DNA from: CAWBRT01 sp050015355
Lineage (GTDB): Bacteria; Acidobacteriota; Terriglobia; Terriglobales; Acidobacteriaceae
Reading direction: 5' to 3'
Length of the DNA: 63,213 nucleotides
Assembly: GCA_050015355.1 (NCBI GenBank)
Contig: JBEKBO010000014.1
Coordinates: 1-63,213 of the forward strand
Positions 43,071 through 51,223 of the stretch are shown here, in pieces. The notes under the pieces were generated by a model. That model saw only the letters and a list, made by a program, of their open reading frames with translations. It was not told the origin of the DNA and did not search any database. The position numbers and the translations under genes are program-made. Position 1 is the first letter of the stretch. Each line of letters opens with the position of its first letter.

Positions 43071-44246
43071 ATGCTTAGGTTTTCCACTGCCGGGGAGTCA
43101 CATGGAGAAGCACTGGTTGCCGTGCTCTCGGGCCTGCCGGCCGGAGTTGCCGTACCTCAGGCGTTTGTCGACCGTGAGCTCTGGCGCCGCCAGCAGGGCT
43201 ACGGACGCGGCGGCCGCATGCGGCTCGAACGCGATGCGGCGCGCTTCCTTTCGGGAGTGCGGCACGGAAAAACCATCGGGTCGCCAGTCTCGATCCTGCT
43301 CGAGAACCGGGACTGGAAGAACTGGCAGGAAGCGCTGCCGGTTGAACCCGGGGATCCGCAAAAGCACCGGCGGGTGGAATCGCCGAGACCGGGGCATGCC
43401 GACCTGGCGGGCGCTCTGAAGTTCAATTTTGCCGACGCGCGCTACGTGCTTGAGCGCGCATCCGCCCGGGAATCGGCGGCGCGGGTTGCGGCCGGCTCCG
43501 TGGCCAAGCTGTTTCTGCGGGAGTTGGGCATCGAGATCCTCAGCCACGTCATACAGGTCGGCGCGGAGCGGCTGACGCGAAGCGTCGAGTGGGAAGAGAT
43601 CGTCTCCGTCTGCGCCAAGGACGAGGTGTTGCTGAATTGTGTCGACGCCGGGGCGGAAGAACGCATGAAGCAGCAGGTCGACCAGGTTCTGCGCACCGGC
43701 GATACGGTCGGCGGAGTCTTTGAGGTGGTGGCGCGCGGAGTGCCTCCCGGCCTCGGCACCGTGGCCAACTGGGACGAGCGGCTCGATACGCGTTTAGCCG
43801 CGGCGGTCATGTCGTTGCAGGCCGTCAAGGCCGTGGAGATCGGCGACGGCGTGCTGGCAGCTTCTTTGCCCGGTTCGGCTATTCATGATGAAATAGGCTA
43901 CGACCATGCGGCGGGCGGCTTTACGAACTTTACTCGCGCTTCGAATCATGCCGGGGGACTCGAAGGCGGCATTACGAACGGCAACGACGTGGTAGTGCGC
44001 GGCTATCTTAAGCCGATCTCGACCCTGCGGCGCCCGCTCGGCTCGGTGGACTTTGCCACCCGGGAACCGGTTAAGGCTGCCTACGAGCGCTCCGACGTTT
44101 GTGTAGTGCCGGCGGCCGGGGTGGCGGCGGAAGCCATGGTGGCTCTCACGCTTGCGAGTTCGGCGTTGGAGAAGTTCGGCGGCGACTCGATGCTGGAAAC
44201 GCGGCGTAACTTCGATTCCTACTGCGCTCAGTTGCGGAACTATTGA
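43071..44246 (+). CDS. aroC: Chorismate synthase
   Basis: The 391-residue FMN-dependent enzyme makes chorismate from EPSP, the last shared step of aromatic amino-acid synthesis. Motifs are MLRFSTAGESHGEALVAVLSGLPAG at the start, RPGHADLAGALKF, ERASARESAARVAAG and the C-terminal GSVDFATREPVKAAYERSDVCVVPAAGVAAEAM. ATG 43071 gives the canonical N-terminus. The TTGCGGAACTATT at its 3' end recurs 60 bases later at the edge of a mobile-looking element. Confidence 0.96.
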   Translation: MLRFSTAGESHGEALVAVLSGLPAGVAVPQAFVDRELWRRQQGYGRGGRMRLERDAARFLSGVRHGKTIGSPVSILLENRDWKNWQEALPVEPGDPQKHRRVESPRPGHADLAGALKFNFADARYVLERASARESAARVAAGSVAKLFLRELGIEILSHVIQVGAERLTRSVEWEEIVSVCAKDEVLLNCVDAGAEERMKQQVDQVLRTGDTVGGVFEVVARGVPPGLGTVANWDERLDTRLAAAVMSLQAVKAVEIGDGVLAASLPGSAIHDEIGYDHAAGGFTNFTRASNHAGGLEGGITNGNDVVVRGYLKPISTLRRPLGSVDFATREPVKAAYERSDVCVVPAAGVAAEAMVALTLASSALEKFGGDSMLETRRNFDSYCAQLRNY

Positions 44247-44303
44247 GCGAATGATTTCCTGGCGCGTTTCGGCGACGATATCCGTGGCACGGTGCGCGCA
44301 ATT

Positions 44304-44454
44304 GCGGAACTATTAACAGGCTGCTGAAAACAAGCTTGTTCTGCTGTGAGAATACGAGTAATTGCGCTATAACTATTTGGCTCACACATTCCATAGCGCC
44401 TCGCTTGATGCTCGGCGCGTTTTTCAGCAGCTTGCTAAGCGGCGGAACGATTAA
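44304..44454. mobile_element. Small MITE-like element with target-site duplication
   Basis: GCGGAACTATTAA (44304-44316) and GCGGAACGATTAA (44442-44454) bracket a 125-base segment whose ends are inverted repeats (GCTGCTGAAAA and TTTTCAGCAGC). There is no coding capacity inside. The arrangement fits a non-autonomous mobile element that landed between aroC and def. Related ends occur in the hairpin at 10745-10761. Confidence 0.6.
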
Positions 44455-44458
44455 GCGA

Positions 44459-44968
44459 ATGATCTACAGCATCGTTAAATATGGCAATCCCGTCCTGGAA
44501 ACCCCGGCCAAACCGGTAACGGAGTTTGACGACAAACTGAAGACGCTGGTGCAAGACATGTTCGAGTCGATGTATGCGGCTCACGGCGTTGGGCTGGCTG
44601 CGCCGCAAATCGGCATTCCGCTGCGTCTGGCGGTGGTCGACATCAGCTTCAAGGAAAATCCCGAGGCAAAACTGGTGCTTGCCAATCCGGAGATCGTGAA
44701 CACCGAGGGTGCGCAAACACTGGAAGAGGGCTGCCTGAGCCTGCCCGAATTCCGGGAGAAGGTTTCGCGTCCCCAGCGCGTGACCGTGCGCGCGCAGGAC
44801 GAAAACGGCGAATGGCACGAGCACACCGGAGAAGACCTGCTGGCGCGCGCCTTACTGCACGAGACCGATCACCTTAACGGTAAGCTTTACATTCACCATA
44901 TCAGCGGCTTGAAACGCGACTTTATGCGCCGCAAGATCCGCAAGCTGCAGAAGGCCGGCGAGTGGTAG
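44459..44968 (+). CDS. def: Peptide deformylase
   Basis: The 169-residue metalloenzyme removes the formyl group from nascent proteins. The three signature motifs are present: GVGLAAPQIG (G-x-G-x-A-A-x-Q), EGCLSLP with the metal Cys, and HETDHLNG with the metal His pair and catalytic Glu. ATG 44459 (MIYSIVKYG) is at the usual place; the MITE-like element ends 5 bases before it, so it may supply or disturb the leader. It is followed by fmt, the enzyme that adds the formyl group. Confidence 0.96.
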   Translation: MIYSIVKYGNPVLETPAKPVTEFDDKLKTLVQDMFESMYAAHGVGLAAPQIGIPLRLAVVDISFKENPEAKLVLANPEIVNTEGAQTLEEGCLSLPEFREKVSRPQRVTVRAQDENGEWHEHTGEDLLARALLHETDHLNGKLYIHHISGLKRDFMRRKIRKLQKAGEW

Positions 44969-44977
44969 GAAGAAAGA

Positions 44978-45113
44978 TCCAAGGTTTCAAGGTTTCAGGG
45001 TTTCAAGGTTTCACGATATAGACAACAACATTGGTTGCCGATCTTCGTCAGAACCGTTCTCACGATGAACAATTTCGTCCGGCCGAAACCCTGAAACTTT
45101 GAAACCTTGAAAC
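44978..45113. repeat. Inverted array of GGTTTCAAGG units between def and fmt
   Basis: The left arm (44978-45014) has about four tandem copies of a GGTTTCAA/GGGTTTCA unit. The right arm (45084-45113) has the inverted form (AAACCCTGAAAC, TTTGAAACCTTGAAAC). The arms can pair over nearly 30 bases, enclosing about 70 bases. Confidence 0.8.
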
Positions 45114-45126
45114 AAATTTTTGATCC

Positions 45127-46074
45127 ATGGACTTGATCTTCTGCGGCACTCCCCAATTCGCGGTTCCCACGCTGGAGAAACTGGTCTCCGCCGGACACGA
45201 CGTTCAGCTTGTGGTGACGCAGCCGGACCGCCCGCGCGGGCGCGGCATGGAGGTCGCCTTCTCGCCCGTCAAGCAGAAGGCGCTCGCATTGGGCTTGCCC
45301 ATCACGCAGCCGGACAAGATCAGGAACAACCAGGAATTCCGCTCGCAATTGGAAGCGCCCGCGCCCGAAGCCATCATCGTGGTCGGCTACGGCCGCATTA
45401 TTCCCGGCTGGATGCTGGAGTTGCCCAAGCACGGCAACATCAACCTGCACGGCTCGCTGTTGCCGAAGTATCGCGGCGCGGCGCCAATTCAGTGGGCCAT
45501 TGCCGAAGGCGAAACCGTCACCGGCGTCACCACCATGCTGCTGAATGCCGGACTGGATACGGGCGACATCCTGTTGCAGGAAGAGTTGGCGATCAAGCCC
45601 GACGATACCGCCGTGACCATCGCGCCACCACTGGCCGCCATCGGCGCCACGCTGATGTTGGAGACTCTGCGCGGAGTGGCCGGCGGCACGATTATTCCAC
45701 GGCCGCAAATCGAGCGCGAGGCAACGCTGGCACCGATCCTCACTAAAGAAGATGGCCGCATCGATTTCCGCCGCACGGCAACGCAGATTTTCAACCGCCA
45801 GCGCGGCTTCCAGCCATGGCCGGGCGCATACACCAGCTTTCGCGGCAAGAACCTGACGCTTTCGGGGTGTCCAATGGCGCGTCCGTTGGACGGCGCGCTC
45901 AGCCCGGGCGCGATTGCCATCGCGGGCGATTCCCTGCTGGCCGGCTGCGCAGAACAGAGCGCGCTTGAAATTCTCGAAGTGCAGCCGGAAGGCAAACGCC
46001 GCATGAGCGCGCGCGAATTCATCAACGGCTACCGCCCACATGCCGGCGAAAAGCTTGGCGAGTCGCCACGGTGA
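45127..46074 (+). CDS. fmt: Methionyl-tRNA formyltransferase
   Basis: The 315-residue enzyme formylates initiator Met-tRNA using 10-formyl-THF. Motifs are LIFCGTPQFAVPTLEKL, GRIIPGWMLELPKHGNINLHGSLLPKYRGAAPIQWAI with the catalytic Asn-His-Asp set (Asp in NAGLDTGDIL), and the C-terminal OB domain. It follows def, as in many bacteria. A long inverted repeat separates the two, and a dispersed element follows. Confidence 0.96.
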   Translation: MDLIFCGTPQFAVPTLEKLVSAGHDVQLVVTQPDRPRGRGMEVAFSPVKQKALALGLPITQPDKIRNNQEFRSQLEAPAPEAIIVVGYGRIIPGWMLELPKHGNINLHGSLLPKYRGAAPIQWAIAEGETVTGVTTMLLNAGLDTGDILLQEELAIKPDDTAVTIAPPLAAIGATLMLETLRGVAGGTIIPRPQIEREATLAPILTKEDGRIDFRRTATQIFNRQRGFQPWPGAYTSFRGKNLTLSGCPMARPLDGALSPGAIAIAGDSLLAGCAEQSALEILEVQPEGKRRMSAREFINGYRPHAGEKLGESPR

Positions 46075-46120
46075 CGGGCAGAGCTGTCCCCTTGTTTGGT
46101 GTAACCAAATTCCCAAGGGG

Positions 46121-46270
46121 ATGTCATGGCGACCGGAGCGCCGAGCGCCTGTGGGATAAGCAACAACCTATTCGGGCGCGGAGTGGAGCCAGCCTTTGTT
46201 TTTTAGCAACAACAAAAGGTGGCTCGACTTCGCTCGCCATGACAGACTGAGATTATGTCGGGATACACCT
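46121..46270 (-). repeat. Dispersed palindromic element, copy B
   Basis: This is the inverted orientation of the element at 38942. It begins TGTCATGGCGACCGGAGCG and ends with TGACAGACTGAG and TGTCGGGATACACC. It lies between fmt and rsmB. Confidence 0.9.
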
Positions 46271-46301
46271 ATCGTGTAACCGCCTGACAGGGAGTCGAGT
46301 G

Positions 46302-47756
46302 ATGCCCATCTCCGCCGCCCGGCTTGCCGCCTTTGAGATTCTTTTGCGCGTGCAAGAGCAGGGCGCGTATGCGTCGGAGCTGCTGCATTCCGAGCGGCTA
46401 GTCTCGCTCTCCGCCGCCGATCACGGCCTTTGCACGGAACTGGTGATGGGCGCGCTACGGTGGCAATCGGCGCTGGATGACGACATTCAGGCGGTCTCCT
46501 CGCAAAAACTGAACCGGATTGACGCGGAGGTGCTGGTCGCATTGCGCCTGGGCGCGTATCAACTGCGCTTTCTGGACCGCGTCCCCGCGCACGCGGCAGT
46601 GCATGAGAGCGTGGAGCTGGTGAAGCAGGCGCGCAAGAAATCGGCTGCGCCGTTCGCCAACGCGGTGCTGCGCAAGCTGATCGGCAAGTACCAGTCCGGC
46701 GAGGGGAAGTCCGCTGCCGGCGGGGTCCTCGACGCTGAAACCGAATCACCCGAAGCGCTGGCCGTCGCTTTGGCTCATCCGTCATGGCTGGTGGCGCGCT
46801 GGGCAGTTGAGTTCGGCATCGAGCGGGCGCGCCGCATTTGCGAGTTCGATCAGCAAGCGCCGCCGGTTGTGCTGCGAATGCCGGCAAGCGGGGCGTTTCC
46901 ACCCCAACAAGCCAACCGCGGGCTTGTCGGGGACCCCGGCGAAGCCCTTGAGTCTCAACTGCAATCGGGAGGCGTACGGTTGGCTCCGGGGCGCCTGTTG
47001 CGCTCGGCGCGAGTGGTGCTCTCCGGCACGGGGTCCCCGACACGCGCCGTAGTTGCGCGGGGTGGGGTGGAAGGCGATGTGGTGCACACGCCCGCCTACC
47101 TGGAGCATCGCCTGGCGATTCAGGACGAGGGCTCACAACTGGTGGGCGCGCTGGTTGGCAGGGGCTCGCGCATTCTCGACTGCTGCGCCGCGCCGGGTAA
47201 CAAAACAGCGGCGCTGGCGGAGGCAAATCCGCGGGCGGCGATCGTCGCCGTGGAATTGCATCCGCACCGCGCCGAGCTGTTGCGGAAGCGAATTGCGGCG
47301 CACGCCATGGTCGAGGTAATTACGGCGGACGCAACCGCGCTTCCTCATGGACGCGAGTTCGACCGCATTCTTGCCGACGTGCCCTGCTCGGGAACCGGTA
47401 CGCTGGCGCGCAATCCGGAGATCAAGTGGAAGCTGCGCCCGGACGATCTCACCGACCTGCACGCGCGGCAGAAGGCAATCCTTGCAGCGGCGCTACGGCA
47501 TCTGGTTGCCGGAGGCGTGATGGTTTACTCCACCTGCTCGCTGGAAGCGGAAGAGAACGTTGCGGTGGTCGAAGAAGTCTTGCGCGACCACCCCTCGGCC
47601 AGGCTGCTCGACTGCCGGGCGCGCTTGCATGAGCTGAAAGCCGAGGGCGAGTTGACGTGGCCTGACGTGGAGAGCCTCACCAGCGGCCCATACCTGCGCA
47701 CGCTGCCTGGAACGCATCCCTGCGATGGCTTCTTTGCAGCCATGATCACGACTTAA
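46302..47756 (+). CDS. rsmB: 16S rRNA m5C967 methyltransferase with repeat-derived insertion
   Basis: The 484-residue protein has the NusB-like N-terminal RNA-binding domain (AARLAAFEILLRVQEQGAYASELL) and a C-terminal SAM methyltransferase: CCAAPGNKTAALAEANP (motif I), DVPCSGTGTLARNPEIKW with the first active-site Cys, and VYSTCSLEAEENV with the second. Between the two, the stretch PPQQANRGLVGDPGEALES and the following ARVVLSGTGSPTRAVVARGG are not family-like. The first is encoded by a C4/G4-family hairpin (46902-46932) and the second by a GGGGTCCCC-bearing piece. Both stay in frame, so the gene probably still works. ATG 46302 is preferred over the GTG one codon earlier. Confidence 0.93.
   Translation: MPISAARLAAFEILLRVQEQGAYASELLHSERLVSLSAADHGLCTELVMGALRWQSALDDDIQAVSSQKLNRIDAEVLVALRLGAYQLRFLDRVPAHAAVHESVELVKQARKKSAAPFANAVLRKLIGKYQSGEGKSAAGGVLDAETESPEALAVALAHPSWLVARWAVEFGIERARRICEFDQQAPPVVLRMPASGAFPPQQANRGLVGDPGEALESQLQSGGVRLAPGRLLRSARVVLSGTGSPTRAVVARGGVEGDVVHTPAYLEHRLAIQDEGSQLVGALVGRGSRILDCCAAPGNKTAALAEANPRAAIVAVELHPHRAELLRKRIAAHAMVEVITADATALPHGREFDRILADVPCSGTGTLARNPEIKWKLRPDDLTDLHARQKAILAAALRHLVAGGVMVYSTCSLEAEENVAVVEEVLRDHPSARLLDCRARLHELKAEGELTWPDVESLTSGPYLRTLPGTHPCDGFFAAMITT
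46902..46932. repeat. Hairpin of the C4/G4 family inside rsmB
   Basis: CCCCAACAAGCC and GGCTTGTCGGGG pair except for one A.C that is G.U on the minus strand, where the loop reads cgcggtt. It adds in-frame codons to rsmB. Confidence 0.8.
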
Positions 47757-47795
47757 GCATGGGCACGGCTTTCAGGCTTCAGCGCGATTCCCCGG

Positions 47796-47953
47796 CAGGT
47801 AAATCCGACAAAAACTCAGACTGTCATGGCGAGCGAAGTCGAGCCACCTCTTGTTCCTACTGCTGCCGAAACAAAGGGTGGCTCCACTCCGCGCCGGAAT
47901 AGCTTCTTGCTGATCCCACGGACGCTCGGCGCTCCGGTCGCCATGACAGACTG
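47796..47953 (+). repeat. Dispersed palindromic element, copy C
   Basis: This copy is the clearest. CAGACTGTCATGGCGA at the left and TCGCCATGACAGACTG at the right are inverted at 15 of 16 positions, with an inner stem (GAGCCACC / GGTGGCTC). It lies between rsmB and the cupin gene. Confidence 0.92.
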
Positions 47954-47994
47954 TTGAGAACATGGGTACATCAACAACGAAACCGCTCCAGGCT

Positions 47995-48384
47995 TCAGGA
48001 ATGGCGGTGACTTGGAGGCATTCCCAGGCGGCTGGCCGTGTCACCTTCGAAATCGAATTCAATTAACACGGCGGGTTCGCCGCCCATCACCCAGCCATCA
48101 TGTCCCGGGTCGATCACGACAACCGCGGGAGCCGCGAACTCCTGTTTGCAGCCGTCCGCGTATTCAATGTGAATCTGGCCGCGCGCCAGGAATCCCACGT
48201 GCGCGTGCATGCAGAGATCGGTGCCGGTGGTTGGTTTCATATGAGTCGACCAGCGAAATCCGGGCTGGTAGACGACCCGCTTGACCCGGCTGTTGCCGGC
48301 CCGGACAACATCAAGCTGAACGCCATTCAGATCACGATGATCGGCGCCTTTGAGCGGAGCGAGCAGTGGATCGATGTTACTCAT
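47995..48384 (-). CDS. Cupin-domain protein
   Basis: The 129-residue protein is a single cupin barrel. The first cupin motif lies in STHMKPTTGTDLCMHAHVGFLARGQIHI (His residues as likely metal ligands) and the second in AAPAVVVIDPGHDGWVMGGEPAVLIEFDF. The reaction is unknown. ATG 48384 has GAGG 8 nt upstream and is preferred over ATG 48390. It is divergent from the SDR gene. Confidence 0.82.
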   Translation of the reverse strand: MSNIDPLLAPLKGADHRDLNGVQLDVVRAGNSRVKRVVYQPGFRWSTHMKPTTGTDLCMHAHVGFLARGQIHIEYADGCKQEFAAPAVVVIDPGHDGWVMGGEPAVLIEFDFEGDTASRLGMPPSHRHS

Positions 48385-48483
48385 TCTCATGTCCTCGATA
48401 TCAACCCTTCGACGGCTGAGCGCAGCATTTTATCAGACCGCGACGAGATGGTCTCGAAACCGGATCGGGACTCTCGTACAATC

Positions 48484-49266
48484 ATGCGCATGACACTTCG
48501 AGGAACAACTGCACTGGTGACCGGCGGCTCGCGAGGAATTGGCAGGGCTATCGCGCTTCGTCTGGCACGCGAAGGCGCGGCCGTGGCGGTCAATTATCGC
48601 GAACGCGGCGGCGATGCGGAATCCGTAGTGGCGCAGATCCGGGGCGCGGGCGGGCGCGCGCTGGCGGCGGGCGCCGACGTGGGAGACGCACTCGCGGTTG
48701 CGGACATGGTTAAACGCATCGAGCAGGAGTTCGGCCCGGTTGCGGTGCTGGTAAACAATGCCGGTATCACCCGGCGCGGCGATCTGTTGGATTTCGATTA
48801 CTCGCAGATGGAAGGCATGCGGCGCACCAACGTAGATGGCTTGGTCAACGTGACCCGCGCGGTTGTCTCCGGTATGCAGGCACGCCGCTACGGAAGGATC
48901 GTGAATCTAACCTCCATCGCGGCTCATGGCACGGCACTGGCCGGAACGACTTTCTATGCCGCCACGAAAGCGGCGGTCTCGGTGCTGACGAAAAGATTCG
49001 CCATGGAACTTGGGCCGCATGGCATTACGGTCAATGCGGTGGCTCCCGGATTCGTGCCCACGGATCTGACGTTCCAGAATCGCACTCCCGAGCAAGTTGC
49101 AGCCGTCACCGAGCGGCTCTCGGCAAGCACGATGGTGCGCCGCGCGGGCACTCCGGAAGATATTGCGCACGCCGTGGCTTTTTTGGTTTCACCTGAATCC
49201 AGCTTCATTACCGGGCAGATTCTCACCGTCGACGGCGGGCGCCTGGACTATATCGGCCATCCCTGA
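48484..49266 (+). CDS. Short-chain dehydrogenase/reductase (FabG-like)
   Basis: The 260-residue SDR has TGGSRGIGRAIA (NAD(P) binding), NNAG, and the catalytic Ser...Tyr-x-x-x-Lys as LTSIAAHG and TFYAATKAAV. The end ITGQILTVDGG is typical of FabG-like ketoreductases. An isolated gene beside a cupin; substrate not known. A longer frame upstream of 48484 overlaps the cupin gene and is not family-like. Confidence 0.9.
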   Translation: MRMTLRGTTALVTGGSRGIGRAIALRLAREGAAVAVNYRERGGDAESVVAQIRGAGGRALAAGADVGDALAVADMVKRIEQEFGPVAVLVNNAGITRRGDLLDFDYSQMEGMRRTNVDGLVNVTRAVVSGMQARRYGRIVNLTSIAAHGTALAGTTFYAATKAAVSVLTKRFAMELGPHGITVNAVAPGFVPTDLTFQNRTPEQVAAVTERLSASTMVRRAGTPEDIAHAVAFLVSPESSFITGQILTVDGGRLDYIGHP

Positions 49267-49298
49267 TCCGGGACATTCAGAGTAATTCCGCAACCGGC

Positions 49299-50480
49299 TC
49301 AGGCCGGAGGCTGTGGCTCCAGCATCGCGCCCTTCTCCGACCAAGGCGGCAGGAGTTTCACCAGCACCCCCAGGATCAGGAGTGGAAGGATGGACAGGAA
49401 GATGGCCATCAACAGTCCTTCGCGCGTCACAAAGCCCATCTTGTAGGTCGTGTATCCGAGAAAGCTCTTGGAGAATAGCTGCCCACCGATGACGACATTC
49501 CAGCGCATGGCGAAGATGCCGATCAGGGTCAGTAAGCCCGCAACGGAGTAAATGGATTTGCGCGCCGCCTCCGGCAACTTCAGCACCTGGGTCAGCGCCA
49601 GCAATGCAATGGGAAGCACGGTGCCCGCCAGAATCTGGATGAGCACTTGCGACGTGAACAGCCGCGTATGGACCATGAAATCGAGGCTGCGGAACGATTC
49701 GTCCGCCTCGTAGATGCGGTGGATGAGGTCCAGCATCTCGAGGCTGAAGTCGATGATGAAGGTATAGAACAGGTATCGCGCGACTGTGTCCACGCAGCGC
49801 ATGTCAATCGGCACCCGGCGGAGCCAGTTCAGAAACATGTAGAGACACATCACGGCGGCAATGCCTGAAACCATGGCCGAGAAGAGAAATACCACGGGCA
49901 TCAATGGCGTGGACCACCATGGATTCGCCTTCACCGAACCAAAAATAAAGCCCACGTATCCGTGCAGCAAGAACGCGGATGGAATTCCGATCACTGTGAC
50001 CAGCCAGCCTACTCTTTCATCGATCTGCAGCGCTCGCTCGCTGATGTTGTCCGAGCCAAGCGTGAGCACGCGGTAAATCAGCCGCTTCCAACCGTGGGAG
50101 GATTGAGACATCAAGACGATGTCGCGCCGGTAGTCGAGCCAGATTTCGACCACCAGAACGGCCATCAGATACCACAAATAGACGAAGCCGAACATCGCCA
50201 TGGCCGACGACCGGTGCGGGGTCAGATACATTTCCGGTGAGCGCTCCGGGTGTCCCAAATGCAGTTGCAGCGGCAGGGGCGCGACCAGCAAAAATGCCAG
50301 CGCCGTCAGCAACGCAAGCCGGTATGTCGGCTTCACCGCCTCGACCCGGAACACCCTTTCGAGCGACGCCAGGATGAACGCGCCAGCCACCAGTCCCGTC
50401 AGGTACGGATAAAGGACGATCAGTACGCTCCACTGGAGTTCCACTTCATTGGGGTACATAAAGCCATCGACCAGCGGCAC
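49299..50480 (-). CDS. NrfD/PsrC-family integral membrane quinone-reactive subunit
   Basis: The 393-residue membrane protein has eight or more hydrophobic helices and the NrfD/PsrC pattern (LYPYLTGLVAGAFILASL near the start; later ATGGYVGFIFGSVKANPWWSTPLMPVVFL-like helices). Such subunits exchange electrons with menaquinone and pair with a Tat-exported FeS subunit. Start GTG 50478-50480 has AGGAGG 7 nt upstream; the longer frame (to 50645) overlaps the FeS gene and is rejected. Last gene of the cytochrome-FeS-NrfD set. Confidence 0.88.
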   Translation of the reverse strand: MPLVDGFMYPNEVELQWSVLIVLYPYLTGLVAGAFILASLERVFRVEAVKPTYRLALLTALAFLLVAPLPLQLHLGHPERSPEMYLTPHRSSAMAMFGFVYLWYLMAVLVVEIWLDYRRDIVLMSQSSHGWKRLIYRVLTLGSDNISERALQIDERVGWLVTVIGIPSAFLLHGYVGFIFGSVKANPWWSTPLMPVVFLFSAMVSGIAAVMCLYMFLNWLRRVPIDMRCVDTVARYLFYTFIIDFSLEMLDLIHRIYEADESFRSLDFMVHTRLFTSQVLIQILAGTVLPIALLALTQVLKLPEAARKSIYSVAGLLTLIGIFAMRWNVVIGGQLFSKSFLGYTTYKMGFVTREGLLMAIFLSILPLLILGVLVKLLPPWSEKGAMLEPQPPA

Positions 50481-50491
50481 TACGAGCCTCC

Positions 50492-51223
50492 TTATCGCAC
50501 CGAACCATCCAACCCGTTGTAAAAGACCTTTGAGTTGGTGGCCATGTATGGTTTCAGAACCTGTATGCTGTGAGTCCGCAAGAACTCGTGGATCGGATCC
50601 TTGGGATCTTTCAGGTCGGCAAGCTGCCGTGCCCCGGTCGGACACGACTCACAGCACGCGGTCGTCAGTCCTTTGGTGATCCGGTGATAACAGAGCGTGC
50701 ACTTTTCGGCGGTTTCCTTTTGCGGATGAATGAACCGGCAGCCGTAGGGGCACGCCTGCACGCAATAGCGACAACCGAGGCAGTATTTCTGATCGATCAA
50801 AACCACGCCGTCGGGAGTGACAAACGTCGCGCCTACGGGACAGACCTGGGTGCAGGGTGATTCCACACAGTGGTTGCACAGCTTGGGGACGAAGAAATTC
50901 TTTCCTCCGCTTTGATTGCCGGGCGGAAATCCATTCTTGCCGCCGTCGGGCGAATCCACCTTGGGGTTTTGGAAAGCCCAGCCCTCCAAATGGTACCGTT
51001 CCACCCAGGTGCGGTAATACCCGTCGGGAACATCGTTTTCCGTCTGGCAGGCCCGGACGCAGTTGCCGCAGCCAATGCACTTGGTAACATCCACCAGCAT
51101 GCCCCACCAGTGTTCCGTCAACTTATAGTTGGGCGACGCTTCCGGCGTTCCCGCCAGAATGTGCTTCCAGGCGATGGCGGCGGCAGGCAAAAGAACGAGT
51201 AGTCGGCGGCGGGTAATGTTCAT
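50492..51223 (-). CDS. Tat-exported four-cluster ferredoxin (NrfC/DsrO-like)
   Basis: The 243-residue protein starts with a Tat signal (NITRRRLLVLLPAAAIAW). It carries CIGCGNCVRAC, CNHCVESPCTQVC, CLGCRYCVQACPYGC and CTLCYHRITKGLTTACCESC, four [4Fe-4S] sites as in NrfC, PhsB and DsrO. It should sit on the periplasmic face, connecting the NrfD quinone subunit with the cytochrome. Its start overlaps the cytochrome stop by 4 bases, so the two are coupled. Confidence 0.92.
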   Translation of the reverse strand: MNITRRRLLVLLPAAAIAWKHILAGTPEASPNYKLTEHWWGMLVDVTKCIGCGNCVRACQTENDVPDGYYRTWVERYHLEGWAFQNPKVDSPDGGKNGFPPGNQSGGKNFFVPKLCNHCVESPCTQVCPVGATFVTPDGVVLIDQKYCLGCRYCVQACPYGCRFIHPQKETAEKCTLCYHRITKGLTTACCESCPTGARQLADLKDPKDPIHEFLRTHSIQVLKPYMATNSKVFYNGLDGSVR

